This document shows, one piece after another, positions 28,588 to 36,718 of a DNA stretch of 64,000 nucleotides. Where the stretch lies: NCBI GenBank assembly GCA_000514715.1, contig AZWL01000001.1:558186-622185 (forward strand), in the 5' to 3' direction. The translations under genes were made by a program, and so were the position numbers. Under the pieces are notes generated by a model, which did no database searches, was not told the DNA's origin, and saw nothing but the letters and a program-made list of their open reading frames with translations. The number at the start of each line of letters is the position of its first letter. The first letter of the stretch is position 1. The DNA is from Streptomyces sp. CNH099. GTDB taxonomy: Bacteria; Actinomycetota; Actinomycetes; Streptomycetales; Streptomycetaceae.

Positions 28588-29244
28588 TCAGCCGAGGTAC
28601 AGCGGGAGCTTCGCCGCCGCCGGGCCGAGCGCCGTGCGTTCCGCCTCGGCGAGGGGGCGGCGGCCCGTTCCGGCCAGGAGGGCGTCGGTGTCGGTGAAGG
28701 ACGCCGGGAACGCCGCCCCCGCGATCCGTTCCAGCAGGGCGCGGCCGGCGGCCAGGCCCTCCGCGGGCGGGCCGGGGACGTGCGGGAGGTGCGCGGTCAG
28801 GTCGAGGTGGTGCAGGGTCCACTCCAGGACGTACGCCGTGAGGTAGTCGCCCGCGGTGAGGACCATGTCCTTGGTGCGCACCCGAAGCGCCGGGTCGGCG
28901 AGTTCCGCCGCGCGGCCGGCGGCGGAGCCGACGTCGTCGAGGTGGAACCGCAGCAGCGCCGGGTCCCCGTACGCGGCGGCCAGCCGGACGGTCAGGGCGT
29001 CGAGGGGGTCGGCACCGGTCGGCGGCCCGTCGCTCACGTGCCAGTAGCCCGCGGCGTCGGCCGTGGGCTCACCGTCCGCCGGGGTGACGAGGGTGATGAG
29101 CACGTCCTGCGCGTCGATCACCAGGTGGCAGACGAGGTCGCGGACGAGCCAGCCGGTGCAGCCGGAGGGCCGTGCGAAGTCGTCGTCGCCCAGGCCGGCG
29201 ACCGCCGCGCGCAGCGCCGCCCAGGCGGGTACGAAGAGGTCCAC
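28588..29244 (-). CDS. Mycothiol-dependent maleylpyruvate-isomerase-fold (DinB-like) protein
   Basis: A 218-residue protein with the N-terminal MDMPI/DinB helical bundle: WAALRAAVAGLGDDDFARPSGCTGWLVRDLVCHL with the metal-ligand His, then TAYVLEWTLHHLDLTAHL supplying more histidines. Such proteins use mycothiol for detoxification or isomerisation, but most are uncharacterised. Start GTG at 29244. It stands between the CebR-controlled binding protein and a DUF6745 gene on the other strand. Specific reaction unknown. Confidence 0.78.
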   Translation of the reverse strand: MDLFVPAWAALRAAVAGLGDDDFARPSGCTGWLVRDLVCHLVIDAQDVLITLVTPADGEPTADAAGYWHVSDGPPTGADPLDALTVRLAAAYGDPALLRFHLDDVGSAAGRAAELADPALRVRTKDMVLTAGDYLTAYVLEWTLHHLDLTAHLPHVPGPPAEGLAAGRALLERIAGAAFPASFTDTDALLAGTGRRPLAEAERTALGPAAAKLPLYLG

Positions 29245-29367
29245 CCCGGCAACCTAGACCGGCGGCCCGCGGCGGACAACCGCATTCCGTCCGGAGCCGG
29301 GGGCGGACGCCGCCGTCCGCCCCGCAACTCCCTTGCGTCCGGCCGCCACCGGTGTCACTCTGGCCGC

Positions 29368-29406
29368 ATGACTCACGGAAAGGCGAACACCGCCTCCCTC
29401 TGGTGA
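29368..29406 (+). CDS. Possible 12-residue leader peptide
   Basis: ATG at 29368 encodes MTHGKANTASLW and stops in a TGA at 29404-29406 that overlaps the GTG (29403) of the next gene. The layout could couple translation of the DUF6745 gene, which has no good SD of its own. There is no SD before this ATG either, so it could only be leaderless. Weak evidence. Confidence 0.2.
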   Translation: MTHGKANTASLW

Positions 29407-30668
29407 CCGCGGTGACCACTCCGCGCGGGGTTTCTCCCCGCTTCGACGGCTCACTTTCCTCCGCTCACGCCTGTCTGTCCTTCGCCGTCGCGCTGCGCGA
29501 CGACTGGCTGGGGCACGCCTTCTCCACCCGGCCCGCGGACCGGCCGGCGGCCGAAGCCGCCCTCGCCGGGCTGTACCGGCTCGCCGGCGCACCGCCACCG
29601 CGGTTCCGCTGGGTCCCCTCCCCCGCCGCGGCGCAGCCGGTGCTGCGCGCGGAGCGGCCGGCCTTCACCCGCCCCCGGCTGCGGGCGGGCGAGGCACCGG
29701 CCCGGTGGGCCGACTGGCCCGTCGCGTCCCGGCTGGCGTCGCTGCAGTCGGCGCTGCGGACCCGGCTGGCGCGGCGCGTCGAGGGGCCCGGGCAGCTGTG
29801 GCGCAGACAGCGCCCCCCGTGGTCCCTGGCCGCGCGTACCACGGCGGACGAGGACGGTCTCGACGACGGGTACGCGCTGCGCGACATCCTGTGGACCGCC
29901 GTGCACGACCCGCTCCGCACCTCGGTGCTCGACGGGCCGCGGCCCGCGATCCGCACCGCGCTGCTGCCCGCCGCCGGCACCGAGCCGCTCGGGCTCACCT
30001 TCCACGGCCAGCACGACGCGCACTGGATCGGGCACCACGACGTCCAGGCCCGCCTCGGCCTGGCGTCGTACCCCGCGGGCGACGCCCGCGGACTCGCCCT
30101 GTGGGCCGCCGTGGCCCGCTCCGCCGGCTGGTGGTGGCCGGGTGACGGGGTGTGCGTCGTCGCGGAACGGCCCGTCGAGGTGCACACCGAGCCGCCGCCG
30201 GGTGCCCGCCGCGGGGAGCGGCGGCTGAACCACCCCGAGCGTCCCGCCGTCCGGTACGCCGACGGCGCCGCGGTGTACGCGCTGTACGGCACCGCCGTGC
30301 CGCGGTGGGTCGTCACGGACCCGACGGTGGCGCGGATCCACGGCGAGCCGAACGTCGAGGTGCGGCGCTGCGCCATCGAGCGCCTCGGCTGGGACACGTA
30401 CGTCGACGAGGCCGGCCTGCACCTGCTCGCCACGGCCCCCGACCCCGGGAACCCCGGGTCCCACCTGCGGCTCTACCACGTGCCGCGGCACGTGTGGGGC
30501 GCACCGGGGCGCGTACTGCTCGCCGTCAACGGCTCCGCGGAGCCCGACGGCGGGCGACGCCGGTACGGGCTGAGCGTGCCCGCCGGCATCGACGACCCCG
30601 TCGCCGCGGCCGGCTGGTCGTACGGGCTCACCGGCGCGCAGTACGCGCGGCTGGCCCGCCGCACGTAG
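29403..30668 (+). CDS. DUF6745-like protein of unknown function
   Basis: About 421 residues from the GTG at 29403 (the GTG at 29412 is possible). The middle and C-terminal part follow the DUF6745 pattern: VVAERPVEVHTEP, RPAVRYADGAAVYALYGTAV, PRWVVTDP, NVEVRRCAIERLGWDTYVD, LRLYHVPRHVWG and RRRYGLSVPAGIDDPVAAA. Family members are widespread in actinomycetes, usually next to repeat proteins, and have no known reaction. It has no signal peptide. It is followed 73 bp later by a small unknown gene and then a HEAT-repeat gene on the same strand, which may form one functional group. Confidence 0.7.
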   Translation: MTAVTTPRGVSPRFDGSLSSAHACLSFAVALRDDWLGHAFSTRPADRPAAEAALAGLYRLAGAPPPRFRWVPSPAAAQPVLRAERPAFTRPRLRAGEAPARWADWPVASRLASLQSALRTRLARRVEGPGQLWRRQRPPWSLAARTTADEDGLDDGYALRDILWTAVHDPLRTSVLDGPRPAIRTALLPAAGTEPLGLTFHGQHDAHWIGHHDVQARLGLASYPAGDARGLALWAAVARSAGWWWPGDGVCVVAERPVEVHTEPPPGARRGERRLNHPERPAVRYADGAAVYALYGTAVPRWVVTDPTVARIHGEPNVEVRRCAIERLGWDTYVDEAGLHLLATAPDPGNPGSHLRLYHVPRHVWGAPGRVLLAVNGSAEPDGGRRRYGLSVPAGIDDPVAAAGWSYGLTGAQYARLARRT

Positions 30669-30741
30669 CGCCCGCGCGCCGCCCTCCCCGCACCGAAATC
30701 CGCTGACCCCGACCGCTTTCTCCCACCCAGAGGTGATGCCC

Positions 30742-31215
30742 ATGCCCACGTCCGCTTCCGCTTCCGCTTCCGTGACCCTCGCCGACCTCACCGCGAGGAC
30801 CGGCCTCGACGTCCTCGCCCACCTGGAGCGCGAGGTGACCGTCCCCGTCGTCGCCGGCCTGCAGGCCCAGGGGGACCTGATCGTCGTCCCGCTGGCCCTC
30901 CTCGGCGACGACGTCACCGTCCCGCCGCGCGCGCCGTGGCAGACCGTCCCCGCCGGCGGCGTCGAGCTGCTGCGCGGCGTCGCCGGCGGCAACCCGCACA
31001 CGCTCGTCGCCGACCCCGGCACCTGTCGGTGGACGTGGCGGGCCGGCGACCGGCAGGGGCTGGCCCTCGGCGTCCTCGACGCCAGGGAGGTTGCGTACCT
31101 CATCCACCCCGAGCACGGCGGCACGGGCATCGCCCCCGGCCGCTACGCCGTCCGGCGCCAGCGCGAACGCGGCGAGGGCACGGGCCGCTTCGGCAACCGG
31201 TTCATCGCCGACTGA
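30742..31215 (+). CDS. Conserved small protein next to DUF6745, unknown
   Basis: A 157-residue acidic-to-neutral protein. The ATG at 30742 is chosen because AGAGG lies eight bases before it; ATG 30736 is possible. A Ser/Ala start is followed by a compact region: LTARTGLDVLAHLEREVTVP, GDLIVVPLALLG, PHTLVADPGTCRW and EVAYLIHPEHGGTGIAPGRY. The DLIVVPL and HPEHGG segments look like a small beta fold, but I do not recognise a family. It shares strand and spacing with the genes on both sides; a strong palindrome at 31248-31283 ends its transcript. Confidence 0.7.
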   Translation: MPTSASASASVTLADLTARTGLDVLAHLEREVTVPVVAGLQAQGDLIVVPLALLGDDVTVPPRAPWQTVPAGGVELLRGVAGGNPHTLVADPGTCRWTWRAGDRQGLALGVLDAREVAYLIHPEHGGTGIAPGRYAVRRQRERGEGTGRFGNRFIAD

Positions 31216-31247
31216 CCGCGGCGGCCCCGGCTCCTGGAGCACCGCGG

Positions 31248-31283
31248 GGTCACGCCCGCCGGCCGCGGCCGGCGGGCGTGACC
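31248..31283. terminator. 36-bp perfect palindrome
   Basis: Positions 31248-31265 are exactly complementary to 31266-31283. It lies 32 bp after the stop of the small unknown gene and before the HEAT-repeat gene, so it probably separates their transcripts. Confidence 0.7.
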
Positions 31284-31389
31284 GGCCCGCGTGACCGGTT
31301 CCGACCGGGTTTCGTCGTTCGGGAGCCATCCCACTCGCCATCCGGTACCGTCCTGGCTCCGAAAAGGCCCGTGGCGCAGGGGTGAGACG

Positions 31390-32754
31390 GTGGCGGACGA
31401 CGTGGGCGAGCTGATCGAGCGGCTGGCCCTGTGGCGGACCGGTGACGGCGGCTACGACGAGGTCAGCCTCCGGGAACGGGCGATCGTCGCGCTGCGGGAA
31501 CGCGCGCCGGAGGCGGTCCCCGCGCTCGTCGGGCGGCTCGACGCCCTCCTCGCGGACCACGCCGCCCACCTGGAGCGGGTCGCCGCCGTCACGGCGGCGT
31601 GGGACGCCTGGTACGAGGAGGGCGACGCCCTCGTCGACGAGCACGGGCCGGGCGCGGTGTTCGAGCTGGAGCGGTACCGCACGGTGCCCAGCGACAGCCT
31701 CCCCCAGCGCGAGCCCCGCGACGAGCACTACCAGGACCCGTACGACCTCAAGCAGGGCATCGTCGAGGCCCTCCGCCGTATCGGCGACGACCGCGCCGCG
31801 CCGGTCTTAGGCCGCGCGCTCCGGGACCGGGCCTGCCTCCAGCAGGCCGCGACGGCGCTGCGCGGCATCCACCTCGACGGCGCCGTGCCCGCGCTGCTCG
31901 ACGCCGCCGCGGGCATCGAGCCCGGCGACACGGCGTTCCCGGCGGTGCTGAGCGCGCTGGACCACTACGGCGCCACGATGGCGCAGGTGCGGGCGCGGTT
32001 CGAGGCCGAGTCCGGACCGCAGGCCCGGGTCAGCCTGATGCACGTGATGAAGAAGCTGCCCGGCGACGGCGCCGGCCGGCCGGACGACGAGGAGATCAGG
32101 GACGCGCTGGTCTTCCTCGCGATGGGCCGCTCGGCCACGGACCGGCACCGGGCCCTCAGTCGGCTCCGGGCGCTCGGCGCTCCGCCCGAGGAGCCGCGGG
32201 ACCCGGCGGCGGCCGGCGGCGCACGGGACGTACCGGACCCGTGGGACGGGGACCTCGGCGGCTCCGGCATGGCCGCGCCGCCGCCCGCCGGGACCCTCTG
32301 CGCGGCGATCGCGCTGGCCGCGCAGGGCAACCCGCCGGGCCACGACCGCGAGTTGCGGCGCCGGCTGCGGCGCATGGCCGAGGAGGCCCCCTCCGCGACG
32401 CGGGCCGTCACCGCCGTCCTCACCCGCGAGCCGCGGTCGCCCGACGCGGAGCTGGACCTGGCGCTGCGGCTGGCCCCCCGGCTGAACGGCCGGGAGGCCG
32501 AGCACCTGGCGCTGCTCCGCGCCCTGCGGGGGCTCACCTCGTACCCGCCGGCCCGCGCGGGCGCGCTGCGCGCGCTGCGCCGCGACACCGGGCTGTTCGT
32601 GCTGATGCTGCACGAGGACCCGGCGCTCCGCGCGGAGGCGCGGGCCGTCTTCGACGACGTCGCGGAGCCGGCGGACCGGGAGCGGTTCGCCGAGTACGAG
32701 GCGCTGCGGCTGGGCACCTGGGGGCGGCTGGTCCGCAGGTTCAGGCGCCGCTAG
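31390..32754 (+). CDS. HEAT-repeat protein with a TTA codon
   Basis: A 454-residue protein starting at GTG 31390 with AGGGGTGAG upstream. It is built of alpha-helical repeats: IVEALRRIGDDRAAPVLGRAL, LQQAATALRGIHLDGAVPALL and AFPAVLSALDHYGA are HEAT/PBS-lyase-like units, and the C-terminal half repeats ALRALRRDTGLF-type helices. No catalytic residues are seen; it is likely a protein-binding scaffold. Codon 140 is TTA (31807-31809), suggesting bldA control. It follows the DUF6745 and small unknown genes on the same strand. Confidence 0.75.
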   Translation: MADDVGELIERLALWRTGDGGYDEVSLRERAIVALRERAPEAVPALVGRLDALLADHAAHLERVAAVTAAWDAWYEEGDALVDEHGPGAVFELERYRTVPSDSLPQREPRDEHYQDPYDLKQGIVEALRRIGDDRAAPVLGRALRDRACLQQAATALRGIHLDGAVPALLDAAAGIEPGDTAFPAVLSALDHYGATMAQVRARFEAESGPQARVSLMHVMKKLPGDGAGRPDDEEIRDALVFLAMGRSATDRHRALSRLRALGAPPEEPRDPAAAGGARDVPDPWDGDLGGSGMAAPPPAGTLCAAIALAAQGNPPGHDRELRRRLRRMAEEAPSATRAVTAVLTREPRSPDAELDLALRLAPRLNGREAEHLALLRALRGLTSYPPARAGALRALRRDTGLFVLMLHEDPALRAEARAVFDDVAEPADRERFAEYEALRLGTWGRLVRRFRRR

Positions 32755-32810
32755 GCGCGTGGGCGATGAGTTTCCGGCCGCGCGGCGGTCTCTCTCCGTG
32801 ACGGTTCTTC

Positions 32811-32900
32811 CGCGATATCCGCGATATCCGCGATATTCGCGATATCCGCGATATCCGCGATATCCGCGATATCCGCGATATCCGCGATATCCGCGACAGA
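32811..32900. repeat. Nine-copy 9-bp minisatellite (CGCGATATC)
   Basis: Nine head-to-tail copies of CGCGATATC run from 32811 to 32891 (the third ends in T), with a tenth degenerate copy to 32900. Both CGCG and GATATC are self-complementary. The array ends 13 bases before the ATG of the F420-oxidoreductase gene at 32914, so it lies in that gene's 5' region. It is far richer in AT than its surroundings. Confidence 0.97.
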
Positions 32901-32913
32901 CGAGGAGCACATC

Positions 32914-33834
32914 ATGGTGCAGATCGGCGCGTCCCTGCCGCAGTACGGTCCCGGGGCCGCCCCCGACGCCCTGGCCGGCGTCGCGCGGCGGGCGGAGGAG
33001 ACGGGGCTCGGCAGCGTCTGGACGAACGAGCGGTGGCTGCGGCCCACGAAGCCGATCGCGATGGGCGGTCCCGGCGGGCCGGAGATGATGGGCCCCGAGC
33101 AGTGGGCCGACGCCCACGACCCGCTGGAGACGCTGGCGTACGTGGCGGCGACGACCGAGCGTGTCCTGCTGGGCACCAGCGTCATCCCGGCGCTGCTGCA
33201 CAACCCCGTCCTGCTCGCCCGCCGGCTGGCCACCCTGGACCGGCTCTCCGCCGGCCGGCTGCTGGCCGGGGTGGGGCAGGGCTGGATGGAGCAGGAGTTC
33301 ACGGCGGCGGGGGTGCCGCTGGCGCGGCGCGGGGCGGGTTTCGAGGAGCACCTGGGGGTGATGCGCGCGGTCTGGGGCCCGGAGCCGGTACGGGTCGACG
33401 GCCGGTTCTACCGGGTGCCCGAGTCGGAGATCGGGCCCAAGCCGGTACGGGCCGGCGGGCCGGCGGTGCTCGTCGGCGCCGGGAGCCCGGCGGCGGTGGA
33501 CCGCGCGGCGCGGCTGGGTCTGGGGCTGAGCCTCGTCGTCTTCGACTGGGACGCGCTGCGGGCGACGGTCGGGGCGTTCCGCGCGAGCGCGGCCGCAGCG
33601 GGCCACGACGCGGCGTCGCTGCCGCTGGTGGTGCAGGTCAACGGCGGGGTGACGGCCGGTCCCGCGGTCGCCGAGCGGGGCCCGGTGACCGGCTCGGTGG
33701 AGCAGGTCGCGGAGGATCTGCTGGAGCTGGACCGGCTGGGGGTGGACCACGTCTTCTGGGCGATGATCGACCAGGACGAGCAGATCGACGTGCTGTCCCG
33801 GCTCTCCCTCGCGTACGCCGACGCCGCGTCCTGA
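32914..33834 (+). CDS. LLM-class F420-dependent oxidoreductase
   Basis: A 306-residue luciferase-like monooxygenase fold enzyme. Typical parts: QIGASLPQYGPGAAPDALAG, GLGSVWTNER, HDPLETLAYVAATTERVLLG, TSVIPALLHNPVLLARRLAT, LDRLSAGRLLAGVGQGWMEQEF and GGPAVLVGAGSPAAVDRA. Streptomycete relatives use F420H2 or FMN to reduce or oxidise small organics. CGAGGAG lies just before the ATG. The minisatellite directly upstream may affect its expression. Substrate unknown. Confidence 0.9.
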   Translation: MVQIGASLPQYGPGAAPDALAGVARRAEETGLGSVWTNERWLRPTKPIAMGGPGGPEMMGPEQWADAHDPLETLAYVAATTERVLLGTSVIPALLHNPVLLARRLATLDRLSAGRLLAGVGQGWMEQEFTAAGVPLARRGAGFEEHLGVMRAVWGPEPVRVDGRFYRVPESEIGPKPVRAGGPAVLVGAGSPAAVDRAARLGLGLSLVVFDWDALRATVGAFRASAAAAGHDAASLPLVVQVNGGVTAGPAVAERGPVTGSVEQVAEDLLELDRLGVDHVFWAMIDQDEQIDVLSRLSLAYADAAS

Positions 33835-33846
33835 CCGCCGCGGGGC

Positions 33847-33874
33847 GGCGGGCGGCGGGCGGCGGGCGGCGGAC
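33847..33874. repeat. Short GGCGGGC tandem repeat
   Basis: Four copies of GGCGGGC (the last GGCGGAC) fill the gap between two convergent genes. Probably a slippage product with no clear role. Confidence 0.8.
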
Positions 33875-33885
33875 GGCAGGGGGCG

Positions 33886-34407
33886 CTACCCGACGCCCAG
33901 CCGGGCGGCGTCGGGCGCGAAGACGGTCATCCAGTGCGGGCGGAGCCGGTAGAAGACGACCTCCTCGTCCCAGCGGAAGGCGTCCTCGCCGTAGAAGTCC
34001 CGGAAGTACGCCAGCATGTCCGGCCACTCGGGGTCGGGCTCCCCCTGCGCGGGGTTGAGGGTGACCGCGTCGCCGTGGGCGAACACGCCGAGTTCCTCGC
34101 CGCGCATGTGCGCCACGCTCACCGCGGGGCGGGCCGCCAGGTGCCGGGCCTTGGCCGCGGTGCGTGCGGTGCCGAAGCACCAGGTGCCGTGGAGGAAGTG
34201 GCCGTCGGCGCCGCTGATGCGGGGTTCGCCCCGGGCGGTCACGGTGGAGAGCGCAAGCGTGCACATGCCGGTCAGCACCCGGGTGAGCTGCTCCGCGGTC
34301 AGTGTACGGTCGGCGTTGATGATGGAGCGGAGGTGGCCGGTGGAGCGGGCCAGGGAGGCGTCGAGCAGTCCCTGGAGCCGCCGCAGGTCCTCGGGGGTTT
34401 CGCGCAT
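33886..34407 (-). CDS. Pyridoxamine-5'-phosphate-oxidase-fold protein
   Basis: A 173-residue protein from the ATG at 34407. It has the split-barrel flavin/F420-binding pattern: TGMCTLALSTVTARGEPRIS, HFLHGTWCFGTARTAAKARH and VAHMRGEELGVFAHGDAVTL, ending in a W-rich VVFYRLRPHWMTVF. Members bind FMN, F420 or heme and act on small molecules. It is divergent from an ECF41-type sigma gene; such sigma factors often neighbour small redox proteins, so it could be part of that circuit. Confidence 0.82.
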   Translation of the reverse strand: MRETPEDLRRLQGLLDASLARSTGHLRSIINADRTLTAEQLTRVLTGMCTLALSTVTARGEPRISGADGHFLHGTWCFGTARTAAKARHLAARPAVSVAHMRGEELGVFAHGDAVTLNPAQGEPDPEWPDMLAYFRDFYGEDAFRWDEEVVFYRLRPHWMTVFAPDAARLGVG

Positions 34408-34476
34408 GCGGCCCACGGTAGCCGGGCCGGTCCCCGGCCGGCGGTGCCGCCTGCTGGCGGATTTTCTCCCCCGCCT

Positions 34477-34503
34477 CGTCACATCGGCGCGTGCGCGCCG
34501 GTC
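34477..34503 (+). promoter_or_regulatory. Probable ECF41-type autoregulated promoter
   Basis: CGTCACA at 34477-34483, a 16-bp spacer, and GGTC at 34500-34503 closely match the TGTCACA-N16-CGTC promoters recognised by ECF41 sigma factors. It lies 41 bp before the sigma gene start, as expected for self-activation. Confidence 0.6.
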
Positions 34504-34543
34504 AGTTGTATGAGGGGCGAACTGGGAGAGGACCTGGTCACCG

Positions 34544-35506
34544 ATGAGTGAACACGACTGGCTGGCCGAACGTTTCGAGACAGACCGGCCCCGGCTGCGC
34601 GCGGTCGCGTACCGGATGCTGGGTTCGGTCCAGGAGGCCGACGACGCCGTCCAGGAGGCGTGGATCCGGCTCAGCCGCTCGGACACCAGCGAGGTGGAGA
34701 ACCTCAGCGGCTGGGTCACGACGATCGTCGCCCGGGTGTCTCTGAACATGCTGCAGTCCCGCAAGTCCCGGCCCGAGGTCCTGGTGGACGCGACGGAGGG
34801 CGGCGACCAGCCCTACGAGCAGTCGCCGGACGACCCGGAGGAGGAGGCGATGATCGCCGACTCCGTGGGGCTGGCCCTGCTGGTCGTCCTGGACACGCTG
34901 ACGCCGGCCGAGCGGCTGGCGTTCGTGCTGCACGACATGTTCGCCGTGCCCTTCGTGGAGATCGCGGCCATCGTCGACCGCTCCCCCGCCGCCGCCCGGC
35001 AGCTGGCCAGCCGGGCGCGGCGCCGCGTGCAGCGCTCCACGCCCAGCGCGCGGCGGGGCGAGAGCTTCGGCGTGTACGCCGGCCCCGCCGGCCCCGCCGG
35101 CACCGGCAAGTCGGATCTGGCGATGGCGTTCCTCGCAGCGTCCCGGGAGGGCAACTTCGAGGCGCTGCTGGCGATGCTCGACCCGGACATCGTGCTGCGT
35201 ACGGACGCGGCGGCGGTGCAGATGAGCCTGGAGGCCGAGCTGCGCGGGGAGAACCCGATCACGAACGTCCCCGAGATCCGCGGCGCGGACGCCGTGACCC
35301 GGGTGTTCGCCGGCCGGACCTGGAGCCCGGCGCCGGCGCTGATCGACGGCGAGGCGGGGCTGGTGTGGGTCCAGAACGGCCGTCCGCACGTGGCGTTCTG
35401 CTTCGGCACGGAGAACGGCCGCATCACCGGGATCGACATCCGCGCCGACCTCTCCGGCCTGGGCATCGAGCTGTACCAGCCCACCCTGACCGGCCGCCGC
35501 GGGTAG
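34544..35506 (+). CDS. ECF41-type sigma factor with SnoaL-like C-terminal domain
   Basis: A 320-residue sigma factor. Region 2: LRAVAYRMLGSVQEADDAVQ and EAWIRLSRSD; region 4: LDTLTPAERLAFVLHDMFAV and VEIAAIVDRSPAAARQLASR. After a Gly/Pro-rich linker (YAGPAGPAGTGKSDLAMAF) comes a SnoaL-like domain with FEALLAMLDPDIVLRTDAAA and GLVWVQNGRPHVAFCF. In ECF41 proteins this extension both inhibits and aids the sigma factor in place of a separate anti-sigma. The linker duplication GPAGPAG is unusual. A matching promoter is visible upstream. Confidence 0.9.
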   Translation: MSEHDWLAERFETDRPRLRAVAYRMLGSVQEADDAVQEAWIRLSRSDTSEVENLSGWVTTIVARVSLNMLQSRKSRPEVLVDATEGGDQPYEQSPDDPEEEAMIADSVGLALLVVLDTLTPAERLAFVLHDMFAVPFVEIAAIVDRSPAAARQLASRARRRVQRSTPSARRGESFGVYAGPAGPAGTGKSDLAMAFLAASREGNFEALLAMLDPDIVLRTDAAAVQMSLEAELRGENPITNVPEIRGADAVTRVFAGRTWSPAPALIDGEAGLVWVQNGRPHVAFCFGTENGRITGIDIRADLSGLGIELYQPTLTGRRG

Positions 35507-35566
35507 CAGATACCTGCCGTGTCCGGCCGTCTGTCCGGCACCGACCCGCCGACCTAGGGTGTGCGC

Positions 35567-36574
35567 ATGGACGCATCTACCAATCCCATCGAGCAGTTGA
35601 TCGATTTATCGACCGGGTATCTGCGGTCCGCCGCGCTGCACGCGGCCGCGGAGCTGCGGCTCGCCGACCTGCTGGCGGACGGTCCCCGCAGCGCTGACGA
35701 CATGGCGGCGGAGGCCGGGCTCAACGGCCCGTACCTGGCCCGGCTGCTGCGCTATCTCGCCGCGCACGACGTCTTCCGGCAGGAGGAGGACGGCCGCTTC
35801 GCCCTCACGCCCATGGCGCAGCTGCTGCGCGAGGACGGGCCGATGTCGATGCGCGCGTACGTGGAGGTGCACGGCCACGACATCTTCCTGCGGTCGGCGA
35901 TGGGGTTGCCGGAGGCGATCCGTACGGGCGGGAATCCGTTCGAGGCCGAGTTCGGGATGCCCTTCTACCAGTACCTGTTCGCCAACCGTGAGCTGGGTGC
36001 GCAGTTCGACACGAGCATGGCGTCGTTCTCGGAGGCCCTGAGCGACCAGGTCGCCGCGGCGTACGACTTCGGTTCCGCGCGCAAGGTCGTGGACGTGGGC
36101 GGCGGCCGCGGCGGGCAGCTGCGGGCGATCCTGCGGCGCAACGAGCACGTCGAGGGCACGCTGCTGGACCTCGAACCGGTGGTGGCCGGGCACGTGCTGG
36201 ACGTGCCCGAGCTGGCGGGCCGGTGGCACGCGGTCGGCGGCGACTTCTTCAAGGCGGTGCCGGAAGGCGGCGATGTCTACATCCTCAAGCACGTGCTGGC
36301 CAGCTGGCCCGACGAGCAGTGCGTGCAGATCCTGGAGGTGTGCCGGCAGGCCATGCCGGACGACGCCCGGCTGCTCATGGTCAACGCGCTGGTGCCGGAG
36401 GGGAACGAGCCGCACCCGAGCAAGACCGTGGACATGACGATGCTGACGGTCCTGAACGGCAAGGGCCGGACGCAGGCGGAGTACGAGGAGCTGATGCGCA
36501 AGGCGGGGCTGGCACCGGACAACGTGCTGCACGTCTCGCCGCACGCCGCGATCATCGAGGCGACGAAGGCCTGA
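35567..36574 (+). CDS. SAM-dependent O-methyltransferase (class of CrtF/hydroxyindole-OMT relatives)
   Basis: A 335-residue methyltransferase. An N-terminal dimerisation domain (LIDLSTGYLRSAALHAAAEL, RLADLLADGPRSADDMAAEA) precedes the Rossmann fold: VVDVGGGRGGQLRAILRR (SAM motif I), GTLLDLEPVV, GGDFFKAVPEGGDVYILKHV and LASWPDEQC (catalytic-region W/D). It ends with MLMVNALVPEG-type and DMTMLTVLNGKGRTQAEYEE motifs. It sits 145 bp from phzG and points toward the phenazine cluster, with a terminator between. By position it might methylate the phenazine product, and an O-methyltransferase pseudogene exists in the cluster. This is inference. Confidence 0.85.
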   Translation: MDASTNPIEQLIDLSTGYLRSAALHAAAELRLADLLADGPRSADDMAAEAGLNGPYLARLLRYLAAHDVFRQEEDGRFALTPMAQLLREDGPMSMRAYVEVHGHDIFLRSAMGLPEAIRTGGNPFEAEFGMPFYQYLFANRELGAQFDTSMASFSEALSDQVAAAYDFGSARKVVDVGGGRGGQLRAILRRNEHVEGTLLDLEPVVAGHVLDVPELAGRWHAVGGDFFKAVPEGGDVYILKHVLASWPDEQCVQILEVCRQAMPDDARLLMVNALVPEGNEPHPSKTVDMTMLTVLNGKGRTQAEYEELMRKAGLAPDNVLHVSPHAAIIEATKA

Positions 36575-36608
36575 GCCCCCGCGGGGCGCACGGCGCGGAG
36601 CCGACCGC

Positions 36609-36660
36609 GGCGCGGGCGGTCGGCGGCCCGGAGGGATCCGGGCCGCCGGCCGCCCGCGCC
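36609..36660. terminator. Strong hairpin between methyltransferase and phzG
   Basis: A 24-bp stem (36609-36632 with 36637-36660) with one mismatch and a GGGA loop lies between the two convergent genes. Confidence 0.8.
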
Positions 36661-36718
36661 GTTCGCGGCCGTTCGCGGCGTACGGCCGCGGCCCGCCCGG
36701 GCGCCGGCGCCGTACGGG

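Noticed and set aside
32811..32900. CRISPR-like array
   Set aside because: Repeats are contiguous 9-mers without spacers, and no cas gene is present.
32759..33088. Open frame reading the 9-bp repeat as Arg-Tyr-Pro or Ala-Asp-Ile repeats
   Set aside because: A 9-bp unit gives periodic protein in any frame. There is no SD, and the real gene starts at 32914.
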